Shown here: positions 46,360 to 56,212 of the stretch, piece by piece
Numbering within the stretch: the first letter of the stretch is position 1
How the letters are laid out: each line of letters starts with the position of its first letter
Assembly: GCA_041398825.1 (NCBI GenBank)
Contig: JAWKTX010000002.1
Span: 186,001 to 250,000 of the forward strand
Direction of reading: 5' to 3'
Length of the DNA: 64,000 bases
Source: Planctomycetaceae bacterium
GTDB taxonomy: Bacteria > Planctomycetota > Planctomycetia > Planctomycetales > Planctomycetaceae
Notes under the pieces: generated by a model
Databases searched by the model: none
Seen by the model: only the letters and a program-made list of their open reading frames with translations
Told to the model about the DNA's origin: nothing
Position numbers and translations under genes: made by a program

Positions 46360-47081
46360 TTGCGCAGCACTCCAACAAGCGACAGCCCCATCGGGACACC
46401 AATACTGTTCAGGCACCAACGCTCAGCGGCAGCCGCCGTCAGCAGCGCACGATTCGTGAATGACGATACTTCGGGAAAATCCGGCTGGTGACGACTGGGA
46501 AACAGTTTTTCCCATCCGCGCACGGCGAGAGCTGCGGGCAAAGTGAAGCTGTTCCAGTAGTTCAGCCACTGGACACGGAACTGCGATTCTCGCGCGTGAG
46601 TCCGAAATTCCGCGATTGTGTACCTGCGGAAATGTCCGAGCTGTTCATCCCAGCGACTGTAGAGCCATGGATGGGCGGGTACGGTGATGATGACCGCTCC
46701 ATCGTCTTCAAGCGAATCGTGAACATGCTTCAGAACCTGCACTGGATCCTCAACGTGCTCAAGCACATCCAGCAGGACGACAGCACGAAGCGATTGCGGT
46801 TCGACCGGCCATGGCTGGCCAAGATCATGCACGCGAACATCTTCAATGCCGCGGTTTCGAACGTGCTCGACTGATTCGGGCATCAGGTCAAACCCGGTGA
46901 CGTCGTAGCCCATCTCGTTGAATTCGACGAGATTACGTCCCGACCCGATGCCACCTTCGACCAGCCGACCGGGGGGCGGGCAATGTTTGCGAAGTAAACG
47001 TGTGACGAGTTTGCGTTTCGCAACGTGCCACCAGTAATTGTCTTCGAGTTCAACGAGTTCCTGCAGGTGACTGGGGTCCAT
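46356..47081 (-). CDS. Class I SAM-dependent methyltransferase
   Basis: A 241-residue methyltransferase. The SAM site is LVEGGIGSGRNLVEFNEMG with the acidic strand end VTGFDLMPE; LRAVVLLDVLEHVEDPVQVL is motif IV of the Methyltransf_11/23 type. The start at 47081 (MDPSHLQELVELEDNYWW) has GGAG 9 bases upstream; a GTG at 47117 would add 12 residues. Being first in an operon with a GT2 and UDP-glucose dehydrogenase, it probably methylates a polysaccharide or lipid-linked sugar, which is inference. Confidence 0.85.
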   Translation of the reverse strand: MDPSHLQELVELEDNYWWHVAKRKLVTRLLRKHCPPPGRLVEGGIGSGRNLVEFNEMGYDVTGFDLMPESVEHVRNRGIEDVRVHDLGQPWPVEPQSLRAVVLLDVLEHVEDPVQVLKHVHDSLEDDGAVIITVPAHPWLYSRWDEQLGHFRRYTIAEFRTHARESQFRVQWLNYWNSFTLPAALAVRGWEKLFPSRHQPDFPEVSSFTNRALLTAAAAERWCLNSIGVPMGLSLVGVLRK

Positions 47082-47352
47082 GCCGAATAGTGCTCCGAAA
47101 GGAAAAGTCTGCTTCACCGCAGCCTGAAGGGAACTCTGTTCAATACATCCAGCGAATTAACGCGCCGCCGGCGCCCGGCGTGTGACAAGAAGAGCCTATC
47201 ACCTGGATGCATCGACAACGTTAAGTTCAACGGTACTTCAGGCTCTGAGCACTCATCGGCCGAAATCTGTAGGGGTCACGCCGGTTGTGTGGTGAATCAG
47301 CAACAGGAACGCATGATCGCCATAGCCGCTATGAACAACCGCATCCGTATCA

Positions 47353-48072
47353 TCAGAATATCGCAAGACTCAGCAGTGTCATCAGAATGAACAGGATGCC
47401 ACTGGTGAAAACGATCAATGACAGCCGCCGCCGCTGAGGTGGGCTCGCCTCCAGTTGTCCACTGGCAATTGAAATCAACGACGATGCCGAAACGTAGAGT
47501 GCATAAAGCAGCAGAGGTGGAAATGCGGGGGACAGCAACAGCGATCTGGTTGCTCGTTCAGTCAGCTTTTTCGTTTCGGCATTTTCAACCACCGGTTGAT
47601 TTGCAATCTGCACTATTGGTGCAGCGTAGGGATTCTCAGACCGTTCCGTCTCGATGACATCCGGCAGGGAAATACTCGTCCCGTCTTCCTGCAGCGGTGC
47701 TGTTACCTCCCGGTCGTCAGTACCCCGCAACTTGCCGCAGTTCCAGCATTCATCAAATGTCCGGGCGTTGATTTCATCGCAGGCAGAACACTGCCATTCG
47801 GTCGCTTCAACATCATTCACCCGGGCCTCGCGAAGTACCTGAATTGCTTCTTGTGCACGGCTTTCCGGAACCAACAGCTCAATTCTGCGAACGGCCAGAC
47901 CGTAATAGTTCAGGGAATCTGCCAGTTCGGTGCCGGTCGTCTGAACGGGTATGCCGGACGACCTCAGGATGGCAGCATCTATTTCTGCCGTCGTTGGCTG
48001 GTCATACATCCGGATGACCACAGGCCCGTCGTCACCAAATGCAGGTTGGTTGGCGGGACCTGTACGTGCCAT
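47353..48072 (-). CDS. DUF2007-zinc finger membrane protein
   Basis: A 239-residue protein with three parts. An N-terminal DUF2007-like domain (VVIRMYDQPTTAEIDAAILR; ELLVPESRAQEAIQVLREA) resembles PII-like signal-transducing domains. A zinc finger CSACDEINARTFDECWNCG has two CxxC pairs. Two hydrophobic helices end the chain (LLSPAFPPLLLYALYVSASS; LIVFTSGILFILMTLLSLAI). The gene follows the protease gene by about 20 bases on the same strand. The function is not known. Confidence 0.7.
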   Translation of the reverse strand: MARTGPANQPAFGDDGPVVIRMYDQPTTAEIDAAILRSSGIPVQTTGTELADSLNYYGLAVRRIELLVPESRAQEAIQVLREARVNDVEATEWQCSACDEINARTFDECWNCGKLRGTDDREVTAPLQEDGTSISLPDVIETERSENPYAAPIVQIANQPVVENAETKKLTERATRSLLLSPAFPPLLLYALYVSASSLISIASGQLEASPPQRRRLSLIVFTSGILFILMTLLSLAIF

Positions 48073-48093
48073 GAGTTCCTCCCCCGCAAAACG

Positions 48094-49872
48094 TTACTGG
48101 GCCGGGATCCGGTCGACAACAGACTGAATTGGCAGGACCAGCGTCGACTCGCGCGCACGGCGTGCAATGATGACGCCGATAATGCGGCCACGGGCATCGA
48201 TCAATGGTCCGCCGCAATCGTCAGGCTGCACAGGGATGTCACATTGCATGATCTGGCGAAAACCAGTTCGTCGCTCACTCAATGGACCCACACGGCCATC
48301 CAGAAATTCTGCTCGATGAAACATCGCTCCGGGATCACTACCCATTCTCGCCCCGGTGGTTCGTGCCTGACCGTTTCGCCACAAATCAAACTGCAGCCAG
48401 TCTCCCGGCTGGTTTGACTGGTGAATGCGTTCGACATCTTCAAATCCGCTCAACGTCTGCCCATTGATAGCATGAATGCGGTCACCTGTTCGAATCATTG
48501 CATCGGTTCCCGTGCTGTTGGGACTGACACTCTCGACAACGATCTCCGCTTTGTCGGAAAGCGAAAAACGCATTCCGAACTTTCCCTCCGCGGCTGGTTC
48601 GTCATGCATTGTTCGAGACAACCATCCGAGCTTCAGAGTGCTATCCGGTTGAAGCGTTGCCGCGACAGGGTGATCGACGAAGATGGATTCCGGATTCGGC
48701 AGCGGCTGCATTCGATCGTCGTCAGAGATATCCAATCGAAGGATCGTAATGTCGGTCGCCTGATCAGTTGCCACAACACGTGCCGAGAATCTCTTTCCAT
48801 GGCGACCGACGCAACGTATGAAATGCCGGGGAACTTCGTCCCGAACCACGATACCATGGTCATCCAGCAGCGAACGTTTGGTTGCTACCAGGCCGTTACC
48901 GAGCCGTGTTCCAAGCCCGACGCGTTTCCACCGTTGCTGATCACGAACGGCATCGCTGTGATCTTCTGTGTCCTTTGTACGCGTTTCGACAATCACAGTG
49001 CGATCTTGTGCAAGTGTGTGAAGTTCAGATGGCAGATGGTTGAGTGCCCGCTCGAGTTCTTCTGATAAGTTTCGTTCTGCCTGGCCCGGGATTTCCCGGG
49101 GCACGCTGGCGACTTTTGAATCAGTCAGAAATTGTCGGACGACTTCCAGAGTCACGTGGTGATTACTGGTCAGATCGAAGCCAATTTGGCGATGGACTCC
49201 CAGCAACTGCCCCCGCAGATTGATCACGGGGCCTCCCGAATCTCCCACAGATAACGCACACGTCGTTCGGAATGAACGTTCTGTTTGATGCGTGATGGTT
49301 CCCAGGCGAACCACAGTCGAAGAATGATTTGGTTCTCGAGCCGGAAGACCTGAACTGAGCACAAACGTACCAGGCCCCTCCGGCGGCGAGACTGGCATTT
49401 CCATCGCGAGAGGGATGGGCTGCATGTCGAATTGGCCGATCACCGACGGATCGGCTAACTGCAGCACCGCCAGATCACAGTGACTGTCTCGGTGTCGTAT
49501 GGTCGCAATTGCAACTTGATGCTGCGGCAATACTACACGAACCATCGGCGCTTCCTGGCCTGGCGTCGGTTCCGGTACTCCGTGGGCAACCGTGAGGATG
49601 ATCCCCTCGCGATTGATCAGAACTCCGGAAGCACGATCGTTTCGGCTGATGATGCGTACGGTACCACGACGCAGGCATTCGTGGAGCCACGCTGTTTCCG
49701 GAACCGCTGGTTTTGGAACGGAATGGGCAGTCGCGTCCGGATTACGACGGCCGTCGTCTTCTGGGCTTCCTGGACAGAACGTTTCGTCCGTTGCCATAGC
49801 CTGACTCGCAAACACCTGGCATGCGAGGAGCGACAGCATGAGAATCCACGTGCGCCCAAAGTTTCTATTCAC
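48094..49872 (-). CDS. Secreted tandem trypsin-like (HtrA-type) protease with PDZ domain
   Basis: A 592-residue exported protein with a signal peptide (LMLSLLACQVFASQA). The first trypsin-like domain (about 70-250) has a complete triad: LTVAHG (His97), DLAVLQL (Asp133), GDSGGP (Ser212). A second domain starts at about 315 (GLGTRLGNGLVATKRSLLD); no His is found at the expected place, but an Asp-like TDITILRLD is present. A PDZ domain (about 435-505, MIRTGDRIHAINGQTLSGF) follows, and only then DDCGGPLIDARGRIIGVI (about 551-568), where Cys553 replaces the Ser. The second unit is therefore probably a split, inactive protease domain used for binding. The stop-start overlap with the LRR gene is 8 bases. 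Confidence 0.85.
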   Translation of the reverse strand: MNRNFGRTWILMLSLLACQVFASQAMATDETFCPGSPEDDGRRNPDATAHSVPKPAVPETAWLHECLRRGTVRIISRNDRASGVLINREGIILTVAHGVPEPTPGQEAPMVRVVLPQHQVAIATIRHRDSHCDLAVLQLADPSVIGQFDMQPIPLAMEMPVSPPEGPGTFVLSSGLPAREPNHSSTVVRLGTITHQTERSFRTTCALSVGDSGGPVINLRGQLLGVHRQIGFDLTSNHHVTLEVVRQFLTDSKVASVPREIPGQAERNLSEELERALNHLPSELHTLAQDRTVIVETRTKDTEDHSDAVRDQQRWKRVGLGTRLGNGLVATKRSLLDDHGIVVRDEVPRHFIRCVGRHGKRFSARVVATDQATDITILRLDISDDDRMQPLPNPESIFVDHPVAATLQPDSTLKLGWLSRTMHDEPAAEGKFGMRFSLSDKAEIVVESVSPNSTGTDAMIRTGDRIHAINGQTLSGFEDVERIHQSNQPGDWLQFDLWRNGQARTTGARMGSDPGAMFHRAEFLDGRVGPLSERRTGFRQIMQCDIPVQPDDCGGPLIDARGRIIGVIIARRARESTLVLPIQSVVDRIPAQ

Positions 49873-51025
49873 CTTCGATGTACTTCAGCTGAATGGCGGT
49901 GTTCGGCAATTTCATTTGCAATGCCTGAACTCCCTCTTCAGTGACAGCGGTTCGTGTCACTTTCAGGTCTTTAAGTTGAGTCAGGTGTTCGAGTGATGGC
50001 ATGCCAGCATCCGAAACAGAGGTTGAACCCAGATGAAGGAAGGTCAGCTGGCTCATGTCTTTCAGTGCGGGCAGGCCAGCATCGGACACCTGCGTGTTGT
50101 CCACGTTCAGCCATGCCAGATTGACAAGTGGCGACAAGTGCTGAAGCCCCGTATCACTGATTGCATCGCGCCAGAGGTTCAGCTTCTTCAGTGAAGTCAT
50201 CTGCCCGACAATTGCCATCCCCTGGTCATCCAGCAATGAGTTTTCGCTCAGGTCCAGATCTTCCAGTTTTTTGCAGGCTGTCAAATGTTGAAGCCCGTCG
50301 TTGCTGACCTGTGTTTTTGAGATTCGAAGTTTCTTCAGGTTTGGAAATCGTGCGACCATGGTCATTGCGTCGTCGTCCACCAGCGTACTCTTCAAATACA
50401 GTTCTTCGATGCTCGACAACCCAGCCAGGGCTTCCAGTGCTGTGCCGCTGACCCACAGGTCATCAACTGCCAGGACTTTCAGATTCTTTAATGTCGCCAG
50501 TTTGGCAACTCCGTCATCACCCACCGATGTCGCGCTGCTTTCGCCGGACAAGCGGATGGCCTTCAGCGTCGTGATCCCCGACAGTGTCTCCATAGCCGCG
50601 TCGGTGATAGCGCAGTTTCGGATATCCAGATTCGCGAGCGGGCCTTTGAAACTTCCGATCGTTGCGATGCCGGAGTCTGAAATGGGAAGTTTGTCCAGAT
50701 GCAGAGATCGAAGACGTTCAAGGGGTTGAAGTATCGGCAGCGTTTCATCGCTGGATTCTGTACCTCGAAGATCAACGTCAATGATGAAACCAGCTTCGCG
50801 CTGAAGCTTTGCACCAAGTGCCTCAAGTTTTGATGAGATCTCTTTTTCCTGTGCCGCAGGTTCGGCCGAAACTTCAGTCGTTTTTTGGCTTGTGGACGGC
50901 TGGCATCCGGAGACCATCACGAATGCCGTGGCCATTCCGATGGCAGCAACTGAAGACAAACGCGCAAACAGGTGTCGAACAAACAGGTTTCGAACAAGCA
51001 ACGGAACACTCCTGCCATCATGCAT
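49865..51025 (-). CDS. Leucine-rich-repeat lipoprotein
   Basis: A 386-residue protein. The start at 51025 gives a long N-region and a lipobox FVMVSGC; the frame opens at 51169. About eleven repeats of 23-25 residues follow (for example LKKLRISKTQVSNDGLQHL, LAWLNVDNTQVSDAGLPAL, LTFLHLGSTSVSDAGMPSL). The I/V-S-D-x-G-L/M pattern is the cysteine-free LRR type common in planctomycetes. It probably displays a binding surface on the envelope. Its stop overlaps the start of the protease gene, so the two are likely translated together. Confidence 0.85.
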   Translation of the reverse strand: MHDGRSVPLLVRNLFVRHLFARLSSVAAIGMATAFVMVSGCQPSTSQKTTEVSAEPAAQEKEISSKLEALGAKLQREAGFIIDVDLRGTESSDETLPILQPLERLRSLHLDKLPISDSGIATIGSFKGPLANLDIRNCAITDAAMETLSGITTLKAIRLSGESSATSVGDDGVAKLATLKNLKVLAVDDLWVSGTALEALAGLSSIEELYLKSTLVDDDAMTMVARFPNLKKLRISKTQVSNDGLQHLTACKKLEDLDLSENSLLDDQGMAIVGQMTSLKKLNLWRDAISDTGLQHLSPLVNLAWLNVDNTQVSDAGLPALKDMSQLTFLHLGSTSVSDAGMPSLEHLTQLKDLKVTRTAVTEEGVQALQMKLPNTAIQLKYIEGE

Positions 51026-51213
51026 CAATTCGAACAACAAAGACTGCTGTAAGAATACGCAATGCGGGAGGAATTCCAAACTCAGTGAGCCGTTTGTTCG
51101 CAGGTCCAGCCAAAGATGGGCTCGAACAGGCCGCAAAGAAACACGCCGCTCGAAGCGCATCATTGCCAACGAAATTCATATCAGCCGACCGATACGGCCC
51201 CCCGGAGTCGTGT

Positions 51214-51948
51214 TCAGGCAGCTTCTTCGTGTGACACCGTCTGAATCTGCCCCTGCGCCAGTCGAACGATGCGATGGGCCTGCGCGGCGATGCTTTCGTC
51301 GTGTGTAACCATCACAATGGTCAGCTGACTGTCCTGATTCAGTCGATTCAGAATGTCCATAATCTCGCCGCCTGTTGACGCATCCAGATTTCCGGTTGGC
51401 TCATCGGCCAGAAGAATCTCCGGCTTGCCCACAAGGGCCCGTGCGATGGCACCTCGCTGCATTTCGCCGCCTGACATTTCGGAGGGACGATGTTTGATAC
51501 GGTGCTCCAGCCCAACCTGCTGAATCATGTCCATCGCCATCTCCCGGATTTCTCGGCGTTTGCGCCAGTAGTCCAGCAGAGAGTATCGGATCATCAGCGG
51601 TGTCATCACGTTTTCGAGCAGCGTGAGTTCCGGCAGCAGATGATAGAACTGAAAGATAAAACCAAACACATGATTGCGCAGCTGATCACGAGCGTGCTGC
51701 GACAAGTTGTCGATCCGTTTTCCCTGCAGCATGACTTCGCCAATATCTGGTGCATCCAGAAGCCCCATGACATGAAGCAGTGTGCTTTTCCCGGAGCCAC
51801 TCTGGCCGACCACGGAGATAAATTCCCCGCGGTTGGCTTTCAGGCCGGCTCCACGCAGAACCGGCACCTTATGTTCGCCTTTGACATAGGACTTTGTGAT
51901 GGCGTCGGCGGAGATCAGCGGCGTTGTCATCTTTATGGTTTCGTTCAT
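51214..51948 (-). CDS. lolD: LolD-type ABC transporter ATP-binding protein
   Basis: A 244-residue ATPase of the MacB/LolD group. Walker A is ISVVGQSGSGKSTLLHVMG, the Q-loop region has GFIFQFYHLLPELTLLENV, the signature is MSGGEMQRGAIARAL, and Walker B is ILLADEPTGNLD. It lies about 70 bases downstream of a LolE/LolC-type permease on the same strand, so the pair should release lipoproteins from the inner membrane or act in a related export. The symbol is assigned from family and context. Confidence 0.85.
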   Translation of the reverse strand: MNETIKMTTPLISADAITKSYVKGEHKVPVLRGAGLKANRGEFISVVGQSGSGKSTLLHVMGLLDAPDIGEVMLQGKRIDNLSQHARDQLRNHVFGFIFQFYHLLPELTLLENVMTPLMIRYSLLDYWRKRREIREMAMDMIQQVGLEHRIKHRPSEMSGGEMQRGAIARALVGKPEILLADEPTGNLDASTGGEIMDILNRLNQDSQLTIVMVTHDESIAAQAHRIVRLAQGQIQTVSHEEAA

Positions 51949-52017
51949 GATGGAAGACTCATCTGCGGCAGAAGTTCGATCACAGAAGAACGCGCGGATG
52001 CGATTCCGCAGATCAGA

Positions 52018-53682
52018 CTATTCGTATCGGAGAGCACGCACGGGATGCAGGCGTGAAGCTCGACGGGCCGGCAATACGCTCGCCAGAACGGCAATCGCGA
52101 TGGCGCCAAGAGCCACCCAGAACACCATCATGGGATTAACCTGAGTGGGGATCTCATGAAAGTAATAGATCTTTTCGTCGAAGACGCGTCGACCCGTCAG
52201 CCAGCTCAATCCGTCTTCGATTTCGTTGATGTAGTGCACAAAGAACAGCCCGATCATCACTCCGGCAAGGCTGCCAACGATTCCCAGGCCCAGACCATAG
52301 GACAGGAAGATTGACATCACGCCCTGACTGCTGGCGCCCAGGGACTTCAGGATCCCGATGTCGCGTGTCTTTTCGACAACGATCATGAAGAAGATTGCCA
52401 GAATTCCAAAACCAGCAACCGCAATGATAAGAAACAGAAGTACATTCAGGATGGCGGTTTCAACTTCCACGGCGGACAGCAAAAGGCTCTGCTTTTCTTC
52501 CCAGGTTCGTATGCTGACGGCGAACGGCGGGAAGGCGGCCTTCAGTTTCGCGACAACCTGTGCAGCATCCTGGTAGTCCTTCAGTCGAATATGGATGGCC
52601 GAAATATGGTCGACTCCATCCACGATCATTGCGCGATTACGCTGGAGTTCTTCAAGATTCATCAACACGATGCTGGAATCATATTCGCTCATTCCACTGC
52701 GAAAGATATCAGAGACAGTCGCTGTAAATTTGACGACATCAGGTGGCTGACTTGCTTTGACCGTCGAAAGAATGACGTCGTCGCCGGGATTCACCATCAT
52801 GACCTTCTGAAGCTTCTTGGTTTCAGGGTTGAGGACCTGGAAGCTGACAATACCTTCACCGAGATAGACCCGAGCGGCGAGCGGCTCGGTGGAAATCGCT
52901 GCATCGGGGATATCAAAATGTTCGTCGAACGGGAGATCAATCGGCGACTCGGCCGCAGCGGAACCTGGCGTCATTTCCGTTGAAGCATCGCTCACGGCAT
53001 CCGAAGCCCTGGCGATGTTCACCGGCGTGGTACTGTCGCCTGCCAGATCGAATGTGGGTTCTTCGACTGCTGCCTGAAGATTGTCCCCGGGATCTGAGTT
53101 GGTTTGGGGCAGATGGTCGAACGTTGGCGTGATTGATCGCTGTTGAAGCTGCATTGAATTCAGCTCCTTCACCTGCCGACGATATTCAATCGCTTCCGGG
53201 GTGAGTGTCCATCCCAGTGGCGTGTCCGGCGAACGCAGAGCCGGCCGGGTGACAACTCCGTCCTCGATGACCGCGTTGTAGCTGTCCAGATAGTCCTGTA
53301 GCGGGCCTACCTGTGCCTTACCTGCCGGATCAATGCCAACGATGCTGACCTGAGCAACGAACATCTCGCCACTCCAGGGGTCAGTGCATGAAATCATGCC
53401 GGGTACTTCTACTGTGGGCGTCATCGCGGCGATATAATCACCGGCAGCTTCGCGCACAATCTGCATTTGGCTCTGGCTGTCAGCGATTCCGTCCATGCTC
53501 TTGGATTCAACAACGATATCCGCCAGGAAGTTGTGAAGGCGGTCTCGCATCTCATTCGCAAAACCAGCCATCACACTGTTCACCACGATCATCGTGGCAA
53601 CACCCAGCATGACGCTGATGATGCAGGCGAGGGCAATGTATTTGGTTCGAAGATAACGAACACAAAGCAGCAGCTTGTACAT
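52018..53682 (-). CDS. LolC/LolE-like ABC permease (FtsX domain)
   Basis: A 554-residue permease with one N-terminal helix (ALACIISVMLGVATMIVVNS), a large periplasmic domain and three C-terminal FtsX-type helices (NVLLFLIIAVAGFGILAIFF; VMSIFLSYGLGLGIVGSLAG; PMMVFWVALGAIAIAVLASV). EKTRDIGILKSLGAS is the usual LolE coupling motif. Relative to LolC/LolE of about 400-415 residues it carries about 140 extra residues in the periplasmic part, including an acidic stretch from PTFDLAGDSTTPV to LPFDEHFDIPD. The start at 53682 is MYKLLLCVRYLRTKYIAL. Only one permease gene is present, so it may act as a homodimer. Confidence 0.8.
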   Translation of the reverse strand: MYKLLLCVRYLRTKYIALACIISVMLGVATMIVVNSVMAGFANEMRDRLHNFLADIVVESKSMDGIADSQSQMQIVREAAGDYIAAMTPTVEVPGMISCTDPWSGEMFVAQVSIVGIDPAGKAQVGPLQDYLDSYNAVIEDGVVTRPALRSPDTPLGWTLTPEAIEYRRQVKELNSMQLQQRSITPTFDHLPQTNSDPGDNLQAAVEEPTFDLAGDSTTPVNIARASDAVSDASTEMTPGSAAAESPIDLPFDEHFDIPDAAISTEPLAARVYLGEGIVSFQVLNPETKKLQKVMMVNPGDDVILSTVKASQPPDVVKFTATVSDIFRSGMSEYDSSIVLMNLEELQRNRAMIVDGVDHISAIHIRLKDYQDAAQVVAKLKAAFPPFAVSIRTWEEKQSLLLSAVEVETAILNVLLFLIIAVAGFGILAIFFMIVVEKTRDIGILKSLGASSQGVMSIFLSYGLGLGIVGSLAGVMIGLFFVHYINEIEDGLSWLTGRRVFDEKIYYFHEIPTQVNPMMVFWVALGAIAIAVLASVLPARRASRLHPVRALRYE

Positions 53683-53722
53683 AGTTGGCACTCCGTTGCC
53701 CCGGGAAATCAGCTTTCCCGGA

Positions 53723-55231
53723 TTAATCCTGTTTCTTGTCTTCCTGCTTGTCTTTTCCACCTTCATTTTCGTGCCGCAGAAGCGGGAAGAAAATGATATC
53801 GCGGATGCTGCGGCTGTTCGTCAGCAACATCACCAGACGGTCGATTCCAATTCCCAGTCCACCCGCTGGAGGCATCCCTACTTTTAATGCTTTGACGAAG
53901 TCGTGGTCCATTTTTGCCATCGAATCTTCTTCATCCTGACCTTCCAGTTGAGTCAGGAACAGTTTTTCCTGCAGTCGAGGATCGTTGAGTTCTGTGTAGG
54001 CGTTTGCCAGTTCCATCCCCCGCACAAACAGTTCGAAGCGTTCGGCAATGGCCGGATTGTCCTGCTTTCGCTTGGTCAGCGGACAAATGGCTGCCGGGTA
54101 GTCAATTACAAAGATGGGACCCTTCAGATTGTCTTCCACCGTGGCTTCGAACACTTCGCTCACAACGACATCCGGGTGCATTCCGGTTGTGTCGATCCCC
54201 AGCGATCGGGCTTTGGCTTCTACAGCGCTGGCATTTGTCATGTCGCAGCCTGCATGTTCCAGAAACAGGTCGGCGTAGGTTCGTCGAGGCCAGGGAGGTG
54301 TCAAATCCACAGAGTCGCCCTCTTCACCCCATGGTATGATCAGCGAATCTCTGATTGCTTTGGCCGCATTCGTGACGATCTTTTCGGTCAGATCCATCAT
54401 TGACCGATAATCTCCATAAGCCTGGTAGATCTCAATCATCGTGAATTCGGGATTATGCGTCGCGTCCACGCCTTCGTTTCGAAAAACGCGACCAATCTCA
54501 AAGACCCGCTCGATGCCGCCAACCATCAACCGCTTCAGATGCAGTTCAAGTGCGATCCGAAGATAAAGCTCCATATCCAGCGTGTTATGGTGCGTGATGA
54601 AGGGCCTTGCCGCAGCTCCTCCGGCCACGGCGTGTAACACAGGCGTTTCAACCTCATTGAACTTTTCACCGCGAAGTGTCTGACGAACTGAATCGATGAT
54701 TGCAGAACGTTGCAGCATTCGATCCAGGACACCGTCGTTGTAGATGAGGTCCAGATACCGCTGGCGGAGAAGTGTTTCAACATCCTGGACCGAATGGAAC
54801 TTCTCCGGCGGCTGAGCCAGTGATTTACATAACACGGTCAATTCCGAGACCTTAACCGACGGTTCACCCGCATCAGTTCGCCAGGTTGTACCATCGATCC
54901 CGATCAGGTCACCCAGATCCAGCGCGCCCATCAGTTCCCATTGCTGGTCGCTCAGGTCGCCGCGGGAGAACAGCAGCTGAATGCGTCCCGTCTGATCCTT
55001 GATATCGTAAAACCGAAGCTTGCCAGCCTTACGACGCAACATGATGCGGCCGGCAATTCGCACGGTGGGGCCGTTGACGCCCGCTTCGGCGGGAACCTGC
55101 TCTCTCGCCGTTGCGATCCCTGTGTGGTTGTCGAATCGCTGTCCCCACGGATCCTGGCCAAGAGACTCGATTTTTTCGAGCTTCTCAAGTCGTGCAAGTT
55201 CGAATCGATCCGGTTTCTGTGGCGCCGTCAT
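53723..55231 (-). CDS. lysS: Lysyl-tRNA synthetase (class II)
   Basis: A 502-residue enzyme charging tRNA-Lys. An OB-fold anticodon-binding domain (VRIAGRIMLRRKAGKLRFYD) precedes the class II core: motif 1 around FNEVETPVLHAVAGGAAARP, motif 2 in FEIGRVFRNEGVDATHNPEF, and motif 3 in AGGLGIGIDRLVMLL. The length is normal. The start at 55231 is MTAPQKPDRFEL; the frame opens at 55288. It is followed on the same strand by the LolE-like gene after 41 bases. Confidence 0.95.
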   Translation of the reverse strand: MTAPQKPDRFELARLEKLEKIESLGQDPWGQRFDNHTGIATAREQVPAEAGVNGPTVRIAGRIMLRRKAGKLRFYDIKDQTGRIQLLFSRGDLSDQQWELMGALDLGDLIGIDGTTWRTDAGEPSVKVSELTVLCKSLAQPPEKFHSVQDVETLLRQRYLDLIYNDGVLDRMLQRSAIIDSVRQTLRGEKFNEVETPVLHAVAGGAAARPFITHHNTLDMELYLRIALELHLKRLMVGGIERVFEIGRVFRNEGVDATHNPEFTMIEIYQAYGDYRSMMDLTEKIVTNAAKAIRDSLIIPWGEEGDSVDLTPPWPRRTYADLFLEHAGCDMTNASAVEAKARSLGIDTTGMHPDVVVSEVFEATVEDNLKGPIFVIDYPAAICPLTKRKQDNPAIAERFELFVRGMELANAYTELNDPRLQEKLFLTQLEGQDEEDSMAKMDHDFVKALKVGMPPAGGLGIGIDRLVMLLTNSRSIRDIIFFPLLRHENEGGKDKQEDKKQD

Positions 55232-55576
55232 GAGTTCACGTGTGAGGTCTGTTTTCCGTCCGCACTGGCGAACGTCGGAAAATGACAACTGTTTTGAGAA
55301 GAGAGTGAGAATGGGCCAGTGCTGATTGGTGGACTCAACAACGGCGGAAAACCGGCGGATCTTGCTGAAATCAGCCGTTCAGGTCAATCCCATCCCGGTT
55401 CTCGATCAATTTCGCCGGATCCTGCCGGGATCACCGGATCCGCTACGGATTCCATGCCCAGAGATACCACACGGGTCAGAAGGGCACAGAATTGGTCAGG
55501 GAACTTCCCGGACAGCAGAAGGGAGTCTCCCGAAGGTGTGACGTTGACTTCCCGGGAATTTCACGCCAACTGAGTT

Positions 55577-56212
55577 TCAATTGACGCCGACAGACCGAAG
55601 AAACTGGCTGCCACAGACAATGGTTGCGGCACACTGAACGGCTTCGTAGATCGCTTCGTCCGAGATTTCCAGCTGACGTGCCTTCGCAACGTGGGAGGAT
55701 GTACAGGGTTTACATCCGTTCAGGTTGCTGAGTGAGAGGTTGATCAGTTCCACCGTTTGATGGGTCAGAGATGTCCCGCTGAATGTATGGGCTCGCAGTC
55801 CGACAGACATCCCGTCAAACACGTCTGATCCGCTGATATCGCGGAACTTGAACAGCACATTGTACATGGAGTTTGTTGATCCAACTGCCATGGCTTCAAT
55901 GACTTCCGTCGAATTGACACCCGCACGTTCAGCGTATGGCTTCAGGAACGACAGCCATGCCTGGCAGCCCATGTGCCCGCATGCCGCTGAAGCGACCAGC
56001 AGTTTTGTTTTCAGATCCAGTTTTCCTTCGCTCAGCACAAACTTGCGGAAATTCATGAAGTAGTCGTGCAACAAGGCTGGCACATTTGCGAAATAGCGGA
56101 AGATCTCGGGCACCTCTGACAACTCAAGAACCTCACGAATCCGCTCAAAGGTTTGTGCGACCTTGTCCACGGCATCCGATTCGTTAACTGGCTGGATAAG
56201 AGGTGTAGACAT
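55577..56212 (-). CDS. Carboxymuconolactone decarboxylase/AhpD-like protein
   Basis: A 211-residue helical protein with two AhpD-like repeats. The first has ASAACGHMGCQAWLSFL (Cys78, Cys83) and the second the redox motif NGCKPCTSSHVAKARQ (Cys167, Cys170, His174), typical of alkylhydroperoxidase-like CMD proteins. Such proteins reduce peroxides or protect against oxidative stress; the partner is not visible. It is preceded by about 300 bases of non-coding sequence shared with the divergent gene at 56518. Confidence 0.8.
   Translation of the reverse strand: MSTPLIQPVNESDAVDKVAQTFERIREVLELSEVPEIFRYFANVPALLHDYFMNFRKFVLSEGKLDLKTKLLVASAACGHMGCQAWLSFLKPYAERAGVNSTEVIEAMAVGSTNSMYNVLFKFRDISGSDVFDGMSVGLRAHTFSGTSLTHQTVELINLSLSNLNGCKPCTSSHVAKARQLEISDEAIYEAVQCAATIVCGSQFLRSVGVN

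Noticed and set aside
55319..55573. Plus-strand frame of 84 residues between lysS and the AhpD-like gene
   Set aside because: Overlaps GC-rich palindromic sequence, ends before any plausible partner, no recognisable domain.
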